Source of the DNA: Paragonimus skrjabini miyazakii
Taxonomy: Eukaryota; Platyhelminthes; Trematoda; Plagiorchiida; Troglotrematidae
Direction: 5' to 3'
Length of the DNA: 64,000 nt
Assembly: GCA_014338405.1 (NCBI GenBank)
Contig: JTDE01021174.1
Coordinates: 51,592-115,591 of the forward strand
In this document: piece by piece, positions 13,901 through 25,340 of the stretch
Numbering within the stretch: the first letter of the stretch is position 1
How the letters are laid out: the number at the start of each line of letters is the position of its first letter
The notes under the pieces: model-generated
Told to the model about the DNA's origin: nothing
Databases searched by the model: none
The model's input: the letters and a program-made list of their open reading frames with translations, nothing else
Made by a program: the position numbers and the translations under genes

Positions 13901-16900
13901 GCTTGCTGTAGTTTTTTTTCGCTTTCTACTTTAACAGGTAAATGATTATTCGATGAAACACTGCATCGATGTAACACGTTTTTTCCACTAACTAAGTTGT
14001 GCATCCGTAGACTGTGATATCCGCCTCGTCTGTCCATTCGTTACTAGTAAACTGATCTCTCGGCATATTTCCTGGTTATTTGTTTCACCCAAACGACTGA
14101 CTTGAACAGCCCATTGAAAACGGGTTTCCGACCTGCCTGCCGATGTATCGAGCATATGTACGTTGTTGGACCCGAAGGCTGTTCCGGTGAAATGTCAACC
14201 TATTGAAATCCATGTGTACTCGATCAGGGAGTGTGTGTTTAGCCCACTTGGATAATTTCACCTGTGCTATTACTGACAGGGGCTATATGAGTTTAACGAA
14301 GGCACTTGCACTACCTTGTCAGTCGTGGTGTGGCAGATATCCGGTTGTGAAATAGAAAAACAGGTTTGTTACACATGTGTGCCTTCAGTTGGAGATTTCA
14401 CCCATCCGCGTGAAGGATGCGTTAGGTCTTTGAAATTCACTGAGTTTGTCCATATCAAATGTGTTGATTATGTGAATGCATATTTGAGACCGGCGGCCGA
14501 GGTAACATAGACGCTAATTGAGCCGTAGGTGGTGGATGGAGCATCTGTCCGTAGGCGATTAATCGATCTCTATATGGTCAATACTGTCGCTGTTTGACTG
14601 AGTTGACTGTGAAGTAAGTACAATTTACGATGTCGAACCAGCAAAAAGCACAAGAATGAAGTCTTGTTTTCATGTACGGCTTATTTATTTGATAGATGCG
14701 GACATCTCAGTGTTGTATGCTTGAGTTTCGACATAGAGGTTTCTGGCAATGTGGTCTCATTTTTCTTTTTGTTTGTCTAGACTAGTTCTCAACGTGGCTA
14801 TGTGACTAGACATTTATGGGTTAATGGTGTCCTGTTATCTGATGTGATCACTTTCTATGTATTTGCTGATTGTCAACGACTGCAACTAACCTTGAAGTAG
14901 TACAAAGATCAACTCAGCTTTCTTAACTCAGCCAGCATGCATCATCGTCCCTAGTGTACACTGAGTGCACGTGTTTCTCTGGCATCAGATGAAACCGGTG
15001 AATACGTAACCGCTCGGTTCATTTCGTGGGGCTTCTGCGGTACGTCATGTTGGTCATAATTCAAGGGTGATCGGTCAAGATTCACTGTTTGTTCGTAAAC
15101 GACAAGAAAGATTATGGTTAACAATAACGCCCGAGGGCAGATGTTAGTCTCAGTGGTGTTCCAGAAAAACTGAATTTTGCGGGACACTGCACTTATGCGT
15201 ACAGTGTGTATTACGACAATCACGAATCCGTTCTTAACCCTCCACTCGAACAAAATAACATCATCCTGAGAAAGAATGAGTACGTCACTAGTCAAAGATT
15301 GGTTATTGGGAAAAGGTCAGTATAGAATCTGTCCTAATTCATCTCTAGATCCAGATTGAGAGTTTGTCCAAGTTGACCTGGTGCTTTGTCTCAATAGTTA
15401 ATAATTCTCAAAGATATCCAACTTACCACTGAATTGAGATTGCGCACAATGAGTAACCGTCATCAGTTGATAGCTTGTAGGCCAGTAGTGTGTACGATTA
15501 AATAGAATGGTGTAAAAACGAAGAAATTGGAGACTGTCTCTGAGATACGGTTTTGTAGCACACCATACACGTAGTAAAGAGAATAAACATTCACATATTA
15601 TTTAATGCAAAAGATTTATGAAGGGATGCATGGACGGACTTGAAACATGCTATTCAATCATCAGAGCCGAATGAAGTTAGTCCTGACTACGTGAACACAA
15701 TCACACATGGATCGATGGCGTGGTGAAGTTTTCGCTGGCGTCTTTTCTGACGATCTGACTCCCGAGCGGGCATTTCATCATCACATTGTTCTTAAAGCTT
15801 ACATCAGTACGACATTCTTTCTCATTCATTCCAATCAATTGTTTGCTCTTTGACGACCAACAGGTTACTTGCACATGTACTCATCGCGCACACGACTTCA
15901 TAGCGATCTGGTGCATTTTTATCAGGTCCCCGAGGTAATGATGTTTTTCTTGTATGTGCAGTTGCGATCGAAACGATCCCTCAGCAATGTTCGATTGAAT
16001 TTGAAACTGATGATCGCCACTTACGAGTTACTGCCCCACGTGTACGTGATCCGAATTATTAACGATCTTGTGGTGGGCATGCTTCGCATAATACTTTGGT
16101 CACACCCATCAGTTTGGAGTTTTTGCAATCCAGTGTACGGCGACAAATACGGAAAAACGTGGTAGCCGATTTCAACGTTAAAATCTAGTAAATGAAAACA
16201 TTGGATTGCCAAAATCAATAACTGTGGCTTTTCAGCGCTGCTGTCAAACATCGAGCCTCGTTAAATCGACTCGAGCGTTGTACCCGGTCCTGTCATTTGT
16301 AGGTTATTATTGCGCATAGTTAAAGATAGTTGAACAATGTCGTGTTTCTGAGGTGTGTATTTTACGAATATCTTGTTTTTTAACGGTCATTGCATAGAAG
16401 CATTGTAGTGCCTTGTAAATGTTTGGAATTTCGAAGTTAAAAATCATTTGTTTTAGAAATTTTATGTAGGTTATAGTGCGACCGCGACAAGCAAACATTT
16501 CCAACTTGTTCTCCACAAATGATGTCGTCGGCATCTGATTCCTTTACCGTTCTTTTAAATTCTAAATCTTGATTTTTTATCGATTGACCAAACAGGGGCC
16601 AGATTGATGATTTCTGGCCAAATGTCATAATTAAAACTGATCCTTATCCACACATCGTGTGTATTGCGCTCGAAAGTAGGTATCAGCCAAAGCCGTCGTG
16701 ACGTCAGCATCAAAGTGCTGTGATTTTCAATCATTACGTAGGGTCTCCTGCATGGGCAGCCGCCTACAAACGTATTCGGCTGCGTCCGAACATGTTTTGC
16801 CGATTATGAGATGGAGACGGGCTTGTCAGATCACGTGGTGGTAATGATTCTAAACGAGCTAACAGTCAGCAACTCGCGATCCCTACACGAAATGGCCTCT

Positions 16901-18443
16901 ATCTCTAGCATTACCTACATGCACAAGCAATTCTTCACAAGGGATACAACCTCAGCTGCCCGATGTATTTTTCAAGTATCGTTTCGCAACTTGTCGCTTA
17001 ATGTTAGAAGTGTACATGACAACTGGCTTCGAGTATTACGTCAACATGTTTCATTTATGATTTCATGGAATGAATGTTATTTAGATAGAAAATAAAACCA
17101 CATCTTGTTATAACTAAGTTCATTTGTTAGATTTGGGTGAAATTGATCTGTTGTCTGCCCATTGACCTAGCATCGGGCCCCTATCTAGAGGGAATTATCG
17201 ACCCCCGCGGTTGTCTGCATTCCATTAACTTAGCATATCTAATTCTGCTTAGCTCTGGCCGATGGTCAATTATCTAACCATTGATACTGCCAACACAGTT
17301 GCCTGTTTGTGTCACTCTATTCCGATCACTTGAGCGTTGCAAAATGTCGTTATTCTCCCACTGTTTTTGTGGCTCAAAGTAGACTTGGGAATGCGAATAC
17401 TAAACAGTTGTGTGATCGACACCCACCAAAATTATCACTTCGGATAGTAAATCTCATGATGTTCATATGAATGAGAAGTACATTTTTCTAGTCTACTGTA
17501 TATTACATGGCTCATAATTTTCTGGGCTACCTAATTTCAATCTTATCAAGTAACTTTTTGATCTTGTGTCTCCCGAACTAGACGAAACGTTACTCCTAAA
17601 AAGCTCAGGATTGCATTTTCAGTCAAACAGACTATGCATCATGTAACAAATGTATTGCACAAAGAAATGGATTCATTGTGACTGTGAAGATTGGTGTGTT
17701 GTGGTATGGAAACTAGGAGACGATGACTGTGACAAACTGCTTTTGGACTACCCATACAATCACGGATGTTTATCATCAAACACTACTCTCCTTAACTATT
17801 GGATATGTTTTAATCAAACATAAATGTTATTGGTTGCAATGCATACGTGTGAAAACAGATTAGACTTATTTATAAGATGCTTTCACTAAGTGTGGGAGGT
17901 GGTTCGTTACTTTGAAAAGATTAACCTAATGATTACCCTCGTATATTTTGGTGGATTCTCTGTAACTACATGCATACGGCACTTGATCCGGATTTTCAGC
18001 CCCGATGTCGATCAGAAATTACTTTGGTTTAGAGTTGTCGGGCGTCCATATCTTACCGAGAAGAAAAATACGCGTTTACCACACCTTTGAAATTTGAACT
18101 TTTCATTCACCTCATTTGACCTCTTTACCTATGTGAATCATACGTGTGATTACTCATCTATCGTTTTGCAGATACCTGCATCCTTGTTGTCGCTCATGCG
18201 TCATCTCTGGATGCTTGCACTCATCGTCTTGTCAGTCATGGTTTCCGGACCTGTATTTCAGATGCCGAGTTTCATCGTCGCACGTCCATTGTGCCCTACT
18301 GCGCATTTGTCGTGGCTGAGGAGCATCGTCGGTGGATGCTAGTTGATCCTCCCATTCCCGTCGCCTGTTCCTACGGCGCGAACACAGATTTCGATTGGAA
18401 GCAGTTGTTGGGCACGACTTTGTGTGGTTTTCGAATCCGGTGA
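1703..18443 (+). CDS. UBASH3/STS-like histidine phosphatase, 3' part of gene (three exons)
   Basis: This span is the 3' end of a spliced gene with coding exons at 1703-1926, 8920-9154 and 18172-18443. The three pieces join in one frame and encode about 243 residues of a phosphoglycerate-mutase-fold (histidine phosphatase) domain. The order of motifs matches UBASH3A/UBASH3B (STS-2/STS-1): LNLPPWVPPR, YSSPALRCVQTA, IRVEPHLFEW, VVAHASSLDACT, and a closing DFDWKQLL. In that family the protein is cytosolic, with UBA, 2H-phosphoesterase and SH3 domains before the phosphatase, and it removes phosphate from tyrosine kinases. None of those upstream domains is in the window. The RHGER motif with the nucleophilic His should sit in the exon just before 1703, and I did not find it in bases 1-1702. 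The later catalytic Arg (ALRC), Glu (VEP) and second His (AHASS) are all present. Family identity is firm. Whether it is a UBASH3A or UBASH3B orthologue cannot be decided. Confidence 0.88.
3362..3461. other. Assembly gap (100 N)
   Basis: There are exactly 100 N. That is the conventional size for a scaffold join of unknown length, so the distance across it is not real. Confidence 0.97.
5370..5470 (-). repeat. tRNA-derived SINE fragment
   Basis: On the minus strand it resembles the SINE at 34034-34113: a B-box-like AGTTTGAATCCGGCCG, and an adjacent block (AGTTCAGAGCTCCCAATGTGG) that matches the sequence next to the 34-kb copy. The A box is degraded. Confidence 0.45.
6060..6640 (-). pseudogene. 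RTE-like LINE reverse transcriptase fragment
   Basis: Reading the minus strand gives RLGCLISVFLSNFVMDDIL, KLTHIE*VDDTALLRLS, then VNDTASLYGMHLVSLKCSVV. These match RT motifs of RTE-type LINEs (GvRQGc.lSP.LFN..iD, YADDialL, and G...N..K). A stop replaces the Tyr of YADD (here *VDD), and the first motif is degraded, so it is a dead copy. It lies in the same intron as the endonuclease piece at 7100-7560 and on the same strand, but the linker is too short for an intact element. Confidence 0.75.
7100..7560 (-). pseudogene. RTE-like LINE endonuclease fragment
   Basis: Two overlapping minus-strand frames together give RLNSSTTVCLQRSEKR, FVTSVYSFRQNRPGTVKNVF, and YDTLIDLLRQIKHSNIMLSG followed by HINAQLGHL. 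This is the apurinic-type endonuclease of RTE elements (FY..L..Ll......iv.GD.NAq.G). A frameshift near 7370 separates the halves. The catalytic Asp of GDxNA reads as His in SGHINA, so the copy is dead. Confidence 0.7.
8090..8880 (+). pseudogene. RTE-like LINE C-terminal fragment
   Basis: The plus strand reads KRFIYLGSCINNGGGVGNEI, CVYRATVSAVFTT and later SHRALFADASANRYKML, with several stops and frameshifts. This is the region after the RT in trematode RTE-like LINEs (FtYLGSci...G....EI.aRI.KAR..F..L.hLWRRR). It ends in TTGACTGTGAAGTAAGTG, a tail shared with 14500-14625. It abuts the UBASH3-like exon at 8920 and is oriented opposite to the other two RTE pieces. Confidence 0.75.
8920..9154 (+). 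CDS. UBASH3-like exon: phosphatase middle segment
   Basis: The exon is 235 bp with acceptor TTCTCACAG and donor GTAAGT. It starts in phase 0 and ends in phase 1. It encodes IRVEPHLFEWLGW, where the Glu is the conserved acid of the STS phosphatases, then the variable lid segment (MMPLQELNACGYPVDVGYQP) and a helix containing FYARSATLTKRLI. In vertebrate UBASH3 the matching stretch runs from the VEPGLFEW block to the helix before ILIVAHASS, so order and spacing agree. Confidence 0.9.
9155..9334. other. UBASH3-like intron before Penelope insertion
   Basis: I recognise nothing here. The last bases (AATCAATTTGTT, 9322-9333) recur at 10237-10248 on the other side of the Penelope fragment. Confidence 0.4.
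9335..10248 (+). mobile_element. Penelope-like element fragment with GIY-YIG endonuclease
   Basis: From about 9470 the plus strand encodes VCFNSTPALCLRLKDKMPVS, then SFTCSCGTSYVRRTTRCLSE and RIREHH. This is the GIY-YIG nuclease end of a Penelope-like retroelement, in the degraded form C.CG.sYVRrTtRcLseRIreHH. The left edge (9335-9455) is an inverted copy of the family terminus: GTGTAGCGAACAAGCTCG, with AAATCCCCAGGGTAGTCAT outside it. Near 9890-9945 a degraded terminus occurs in the forward sense, followed to 10236 by the same 3' untranslated block as the 52.9-kb copy. Flanking 12-mers suggest a target duplication. No RT is present. Confidence 0.72.
10249..14499. other. UBASH3-like intron, unidentified
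   Basis: I see no gene, clear transposon or RNA. A B-box-like GCTGGTTCGAGTCTAAC at about 10701-10717 hints at a decayed SINE. The short frames at 11537-11746 and 13079-13414 have no recognisable domain. Confidence 0.45.
14500..14625 (+). repeat. RTE-like 3' end fragment
   Basis: The sequence CGCTGTTTGACTGAGTTGACTGTGAAGTAAGTA resembles the end of the fragment at 8090-8880 and, more weakly, the end of the 41.8-kb copy. It is a short remnant with no coding content. Confidence 0.4.
14626..18171. other. UBASH3-like intron, unidentified
   Basis: I see only short frames in all readings, with no family match. The last 20 bases form the pyrimidine-rich acceptor of the terminal exon. Confidence 0.45.
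18172..18443 (+). CDS. UBASH3-like terminal coding exon
   Basis: The acceptor is TCGTTTTGCAG. The first two bases complete a GAT codon split across the intron. The translation DTCILVVAHASSLDACTHRL carries the second catalytic His of the domain. It is followed by VPYCAFVVAEEHRRWMLVDPP and DFDWKQLLGTT, matching the VRKIPYLGF / WQLTDPP / FNWRETL blocks of UBASH3. A TGA stop at 18441-18443 ends the protein about ten residues after the final family block, so the C-terminus has the usual length. I see no strong polyadenylation signal close downstream. Confidence 0.9.
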
Positions 18444-21400
18444 CAGTCGACTCGCCTATGTCGGTCCACGGCCAGAAATTTCTCAGTCTCTTCATTTTGG
18501 TCGTTTTCGGTCACTTGATCCGAATTCGTTCGGAAAATATCTTGGCTACAGTGCACCTGGCTTCTGTCACACACCACACTCATTCATTTTCTATTACGTC
18601 ACCGTTCGGGTGTACTCTCCACACTCTGTCATCACATGCGTTTTTGCTTATCTTCGTCTCAGGAGATGCTTTTTGCTCTCCGTTTTGGCTCACTTCTCTC
18701 TCCCTCACACACACACACAGGTACGCGCCCAGCATTATCCCGACGCTATGTACATAAATAATTCCCCACTTTTCGATCTTTGTCCATGTCCATAAGTGAT
18801 TATGGTGTTTGTTAATTTTGTGTACATCCAATTGACCATTACGTTTTCATTCTCTCATTCAGATCGGGTACTTTTGTATCACGACATGCATACATGCTTC
18901 TTAAATGAGACCGGTGTGAATCCGCTTACTTTTGAGCTACTGTCTTGGTCTTGTGAGACGTCCTGTCCCGATTGATGAAACTCAACACGAAAATGAACAA
19001 GTGGCTTGAGCTTCATTTGTTACTTATTGTTAGCTGGCTGATTTGTTACGGGTACGAGATTGGAGTGCATGTCTGCTGTACGATTCTTTTCTCATCGTAA
19101 ATAATTTTCCAGCCGCGTTGCACCACGTTGTGGTGCGTCGTCCAGATGAGTCACGGCTGTTCGTTCTGTCCGCTTTTTGTTAGTTATCAATTCGTCATTT
19201 AAAATGTATAGCGGTTTGTTTGGGGTGTATTCCTCCACCTGATAAGATGATTACAAAGAACAATGATGACAGCATCGAGACCTATACCGTGTCCTTGAGC
19301 ACAGGTATGGCCACGTTACACAGTACCGCCTACAAACAAGCGGATTTATTTATTTGCTCTTCATGAGGAAACCAGTATTCTAGTTTGTAGACTGACTAAA
19401 GAAGGTTCAGCTAACAAGGTCTTCTATTATCGAAGGCCTAGGCAGAATCTAAACGCGATCTTCTATTGAAACGCAGTATCCTGCATGTCGCTGCAAGCTG
19501 ACTATCTGTCGTAGACACATACGCCTGCTCTCAGATACTGAGTTTGTCGTGGGAACTGTTGGCGTAGCACATTCATGGCGAACGCAGGTTTGCTAGCAGC
19601 TCGTTTGGACGACATACTTGTTCGACGACAAAGGAACCAACTACCAAACTTGAAGTCGTTGGTTCGAGCTCAGGCTGATTAAATTCTGAACCCAACCCAC
19701 TTGTAACCAACAGTGGCGTGGCAACAACCATCATTGTGATATACTCGAACCACCCCACGAGCCAAAATATGAAATGTAAAGGTCTGAGAGCCGTCACAGT
19801 GACTGTTGAGTTTAGTTCAAAACCATTATCAATCGGTTCATTGCATGCATTGTTAAAGTGCCAATGGAATGCATGATTTGAATGAAGTGCCTACCAGAGA
19901 CTTACCCTCATTTCGCACCTCTCATTCCACTATTCGGAAGGGTTGTTCTGGAGAAATGTCCGTGCAGTTTGTATTTCCACCTTCCTCATCGCCTTGCCAT
20001 ATGCTGTCACTCTGGTTCCAAGTCTGTATCAGAGCGGTTCATAAGCTTGCCAGATTCAATAGCTACTCAAATTGGTGCGTCCGCTCAAATTACTTAGTCC
20101 TGTTAACCAGTGCGCCATTGGCAACATTGATTTTTCCATGGCAGAGCTTTTTCTAGATGCCTATCTCTTGGATCATTGTCGGAGTGCTTGTATGAAGGCT
20201 GACAACTCTTGTACTCCAAGTCTCTGCATAAGACTAAGTATTGTCGTTACTAGTAGCCGGATGACCACTCCTAGGAGAACGTTCATAATCACTAAATCCC
20301 TGATAGCATTCGGTTCAGTTCTCCAGGTTACTACCATCCGCATGTAACTTTCTAGCAATGCAATGTACTTCGGTAGACTGCCAGACTACTTTGTCCATTC
20401 TATGCTTCAACAACAGTGACTGACAGATGACTAAGTACCATACAGCCGTAAGGGCAAGCTTTGGTTTAGGAGTGAAAGAAGAGGCAGTGATAGGACGTAA
20501 TTTCTGACGGAGCTTTTATTTCTAAACTCATATGTAATAACTTCTTGCAAACAAACAACCGAACTGCAAGTGAAAATAAAGTGACTAACATAACAAATCA
20601 TTTGCGGCATTCACTATCCTGCTTCACTAAGTCTTCTTATTCCGCAAAGACTTGCACGCAAAATACTGGTTTCAGATTTGAGGCAGTGCCCAATACAGTG
20701 GTTACTTCAAGTCAATGATATACGTGAGAACGAGTGGAGACAAATCACAAGAGGGCCATCAACTCACGGTGACCACTCGGACCTAATTTGAAGCGGTTTT
20801 TTTTACCTTAGATGTATGATCTTGAGTTTGACACCAGGCCACCTTGTCTAACGCGTGTAGTTCTGGTAATTGTTCCTCTTAGTGATTGTTACCCGCGTCT
20901 CGATGAGTAATCCATCTACAGGCTACGTGATCGTTAGAATACGAGGAGGTCTGGTGGTGACGAGTTCGATCCCAGGGTGTTTAAACTACTTCTGTTTAAA
21001 TCTTAACAGCCTGACATGAACCGTCCCATTGACGTGGAAGAGCAGTAAGCACCTCTGTGCATGGGTTTAAAAAGTGGACACAAGATCCCTTCGGCCTACA
21101 CATCAGCGTTAACATTAGCCCCAGACCGAATTACCGCAAGGTTCACATTAGGACCACTGTTCCCATCAGTACGTTTGTCCAGTGTAAATGCAAAGACTAT
21201 GAAAAGACAGAGGTTCGTTTGTATATAATAATATCCAAAATTGCTCAATTCTTTTGCTAGCAATAATAACTTGATTTCGACAACCAACTTAACATGATAT
21301 GCTCCATAAAAACAGCCCTGAGGTTCAACTCGAGCAGAAAGTTTGGGAAAACTAAAAATGTGAATGCAGACAATGTAGCCGGGGTGAGGCGATTGAAAAT

Positions 21401-21649
21401 TGACTGAAAAAATGTAAGAACTTCGACAACTGGTGACAGGGGTAACACTAGCGAAGCCACAGACAGCCAGTGTCATGGAATTAGACACAAACAATATGAA
21501 GTTAGAGATATCAGACATGCATCTGACAGGAAAGGAAAATGTATCTAGGCCACATGTATTTTCACAACGGGCATCACGGGTCAAACAGATAAGTTTATCG
21601 AACTGAAAAACAGTCCGGATGAACGTCTATAGTTAGACTGATGTAAAAT
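18444..21649. other. 3' flank of UBASH3-like gene and intergenic sequence
   Basis: A short CA tract occurs at 18706-18719. The 162-codon minus-strand frame at 21096-21584 has no recognisable domain and would fall in the 3' untranslated region of the candidate gene ending at 21650. Nothing else is identifiable. Confidence 0.4.
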
Positions 21650-21861
21650 CTAGACTTGTTGGTTCTCAGTTTCCGATGCACTGCATTCACTCAGTCGGTA
21701 GGGAGGTGGTGAATCCACCTGAGGAGCCAATCTTCCAACCCGCAGTTCAACGTCGCCTTGTATTTGCCGATCCCCGTAGGATGAATCAGCTGCCTGGGAA
21801 GTTGGCGTATAAAAAGATGGATCCATGGGCAGGCTGCTGGCCTGATCTCGAAATGTGGAAT
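21650..21861 (-). CDS. Candidate terminal exon of an unrecognised protein with PPPY motif
   Basis: A strong acceptor (TTCTATTCCATCATGTTTCAG) is followed by 69 codons and TAG, starting with two bases of a split codon. The peptide is hydrophilic: MDPSFYTPTSQAADSSYGDR in the middle and SPPPYRLSECSASETENQQV at the end. The PPPY is a WW-domain ligand motif of the kind found at the cytosolic ends of several small membrane proteins (WBP1, VOPP1 and Shisa types). A hydrophobic segment occurs in the same strand upstream at about 22310-22360. I cannot name a family, and the linking splice sites are uncertain. Confidence 0.35.
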
Positions 21862-22236
21862 CTGAAACATGATGGAATAGAAAAGATTTGTTGAACGGAG
21901 CCGCGACCGTATCGTGCGAAAACGCTATTGGTCTACACAAGTGAGCTTGTTAATAGCACTCAGGAGAAAGTCTGACGCAGTGTTTTTCATCAAAGGATAG
22001 ATCAACGAGACCTACAACTGTTTCTTTCAACCCAAGCTAACACTGATCACCAAACGACGGTATTGAAAGTCTCTATCCTGGGTATGTCCGGCACGTAGGT
22101 GGAAGCGTCCGCGTGTATCGAAGACAAGTGTTGAGTCACGCGGGTTTACCGCAATCTAGTTCACCGGGTGTTTCGTACCAACCTATCACAACTCGGGAAA
22201 GTGATTTACCCCGTTCAACGCATCCTGCACAGCGGA

Positions 22237-22593
22237 TCAGTCAGCAGTGTCGAACGATACAGTGGGCGCCAAATGTTGACGTAAAGAGTGGAACGTCTCG
22301 GCAAGCACCGAAACCATGAAGCTGATGATCGATAACACTATTGCAGTTTGGATCAAATTCGCATGTGCCAGCAACCATTGTCTGGTCAAACCTTTTATCG
22401 TCTCCACAACGGGAATTCGGTAAGAGTCAGTTTCATAACGTGAACGGATTGACAAACAAGTCAAATTAACAGATGAAGATACCTGTTGAAATGGAAGTGT
22501 ATCGAGTTCGACAAGCCACTGGAAGCCACTCAAGATAGCGCGAGAAAGGGGGTTGGACGAAGGAGTTGTATTCATCAAAAATCGTATAAACAC
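22237..22593 (-). CDS. Unrecognised open frame with one hydrophobic segment
   Basis: A 118-codon open frame contains one plausible membrane helix (ANLIQTAIVLSIISFMVSVL). A possible donor (CAACAG|GTATCT) interrupts it at about 22480. A further possible 45-bp exon lies upstream (acceptor ..CACGTTTGCAG, donor GTAAGT, about 22612-22657), reading APSLKCSGEETTHP. Together with 21650-21861 these could form a small cysteine-rich single-pass protein running towards the UBASH3-like gene. Phase continuity is not proven, and the frame may be chance. Confidence 0.2.
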   Translation of the reverse strand: MFIRFLMNTTPSSNPLSRAILSGFQWLVELDTLPFQQVSSSVNLTCLSIRSRYETDSYRIPVVETIKGLTRQWLLAHANLIQTAIVLSIISFMVSVLAETFHSLRQHLAPTVSFDTAD

Positions 22594-23653
22594 TGGTTAC
22601 TGGAACTTACATGGATGAGTGGTTTCCTCGCCACTGCATTTCAATGAAGGTGCTGCAAACGTGAGTGAGGACAATACATTTAATCCATGCTAGGTGAGCG
22701 TTGCAAACCACCTCGTTCGTTTTTTGCTCAAGAGTGGATCAGTCAGCTCTCCATTTTGAGAATCGTCAGACGGATCTCTAGTGCAACACCCTATCTAGAA
22801 AGTAGTAAATTAAACAGTGACCCCGCAAATAAGCATTAACAGTTGTGATGTGTTGCATTTATCTAGTTGCTGATCTATCAGATGCAAAAGAATGCTACTG
22901 AGAACCTCCTGCCTTATCTGCAAGTTGTTGAACTGAATTGCCCCTTACATCCTCAATTAGATGATCAACAACATTCAGTGCGAACCTGATCATTTAATGC
23001 CCGGGCTCACCATAGATTCTGATGGTTAAACTGTCATTTGATGACCGTTAGGATCTTGCAAAAATAAGCGATTTTATACTTGGCCCTAGTTAATGCTTAA
23101 TTCCCAACTGCGTCCATCGTACAAATAACCATTTTGGAAGCCACACAACTTTCTATTGGCTCAGATATTTTCGAACGTTGTGGACAGGTGAATCTGGAAA
23201 AATGTAAGCTGTTTGGCACTACAGTGCCGACATAAGTTAGAAGATCACTTCAGAACCGCACCGACATCACGACGCATTGCACACACTACGTCGTCTTCTA
23301 GCACAATCGAAAGCGCTTTGTGACTCAGTCTTTTCCTTTTACATAAACGAAGAATAGAGTTACCTCTTTGGACGCTGTATGTCGTTATTATTAATATATG
23401 CGTTAAACAAACTTCAGTTTGTATAGATTCACGAGGTGCAAAACAAAGACCGTGACAGGCAAACCAATGCGCGTGACCGAACTGGTTACATGTGCATAAG
23501 TTCAAGAAACCGCAGAAGCAATCACGGTGCAATTGATCGATAAGCTGGCGAAATATTTTTAGAACGATTATGAGCGAATGAGTGAGGGATTGCGAGTGAA
23601 GCATAGATTGGCCAAGCGGTGAGTGATCAGAACGGACAGATATCAAGTGCAAG

Positions 23654-24898
23654 TTGGTCACCGAACGACTACGTATTCAGTTTTACAATGCGTGCTTTTC
23701 CAAATGTCAGTTTCCTCGCGAGTTTATCAAAAAACTCCGGTCATGTAAGCTGCAGCCAAACAGCTCTAACCTAAAGCGGATTACCAAATCTCATCTCGAA
23801 ATGTGTCAGCAAAAGTTGGAGTCGCTCGAGGAGATGCACGGAAAGTTGTGGCCTGTTGTGGATAACCTGTCAATTGTGTGTCGAATCAAGTATATGAATT
23901 TTTGTAGTACAGTTCTGCAACGTACGAAAGCGAATGTGATAAAATCGCTTGATGATTCCTTTTGTCCCGTTACAAATAAGTCCTCATTTCCTGAAGACTT
24001 GGATAGGTATGTAACTAACCTGTCATCAGAAACACTTTCGCGCACTCAAATGGAGGCCCTCTCTTTAGGATTGAAGTTTGCTATACCACCAAAGAAAGTT
24101 GAAGAACTCGGGTTACATGCCCAGTTTGAAAATCTTTTACGATCAACTTCAGCAACATTCGCCAACGTCTGAGGAGAATCAAAATTGGTTGAAAGCAAAA
24201 CTAGTGGATGTCGCCTACCAACATCAGAACTATAAGCAAAAGCGTCACAACTTACTAACACCGGCACACTTCCAAAGCCTAAGAGAAATAAGACAAAATG
24301 AGAACTTGATGGTGTTAAGTCCGGACAAAGGCTCAGGTGTTGTGCTGATGGATAAAGCAGAGTACGTGGATAAAATGTTTGAAATTCTTAATGACACTCA
24401 GAAGTTCCTCCCAGATGATAACCCTGATAACGTCCAAGAAATGGAAAAGGAAATCTGCCGCAGGCTAGAAGGGTTGAGGATAAATGGCGTCATATCTGTC
24501 GATCAATGCAGGCTGATGAAGCCAATCGGCACACGCACACCGCATATGTACGGACTGCTCAAAACTCACAAACCCAATGTCCCACTTCGGCCTATTATGT
24601 CTATGTGCAACGCACCACAGCATAAATTAGCCCGTTGGCTAGCTGATATGCTGGAACCAGTCAGAAAACAGTTTAGTAAGTACAGTCTGAAGGACAGTTT
24701 CGAACTTGTTAATTGTATAGATGGTTTAAATGTCCGAGATAAACTGATGTGTTCATTTGACGTGACATCCCTGTTTACTAACATTCCGCTTCATGAAACA
24801 GTTGATACCATCTGCGAATTTATTGTAATCAGCAGTGTTCCGTTTCCTATCTCAGTGACCGGACTGAAATCATTATTACTTTTATGCAAACATAATGT
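23654..24898 (+). pseudogene. Penelope-like reverse transcriptase, N-terminal and palm part
   Basis: Two overlapping frames (23654-24172 and 24078 to the gap) form one Penelope-type RT. The N-terminal part has LSRTQMEALSLGLKFAIPPK. After a one-base frameshift between about 24128 and 24150 come VLSPDKGSGVVLMDKAEY, HMYGLLKTHKPNVPLRPIMS and MCSFDVTSLFTNIPLHETVD, where the Asp of FDVTSLFTNIP is catalytic. The copy stops at LLLLCKHN, where the N gap at 24899 begins. The motifs with the second catalytic Asp pair are not here. The frameshift makes it non-functional as assembled. Confidence 0.85.
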
Positions 24899-24998
24899 NN
24901 NNNNNNNNNNNNNNNNNNNNNNNNNNNNNNNNNNNNNNNNNNNNNNNNNNNNNNNNNNNNNNNNNNNNNNNNNNNNNNNNNNNNNNNNNNNNNNNNNN
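24899..24998. other. Assembly gap (100 N)
   Basis: There are exactly 100 N, cutting the Penelope RT just before its DGVAMGSPLG motif. Sequence after the gap does not continue the RT. Confidence 0.97.
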
Positions 24999-25340
24999 TC
25001 CCCCCCCTGTGTGTTCAAAAACAATTTGTGTTGACACTGCGGCTACCCTGGTAGTCAGCATTCCCACAATTTTGATTTTTCATTTTTGGTGTCTGTTCGT
25101 TTAATCCCTTAAGCCATGACTTCCGCTCTGTGAAATTTTGACTCGTTTAAAATTAGTTACATGTCCATGTGTGATCAGAATGTACGAAATGTTACTCCGG
25201 AGAACAACACATGAATTGGTCTTCTCATTGTTTTATTCAAGACAGATATCAGTTAAATTACAGATCTAGGACTTGATACGCCGCATCATTTGTTTTGAGA
25301 TAACGTAGTCCGTTGCAATCAAAACGTCACAAATCTACAG

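Noticed and set aside
21096..21584. 162-codon minus-strand frame as a protein gene
   Set aside because: No recognisable domain or splice context; it falls just downstream of a candidate stop codon and may be untranslated sequence.
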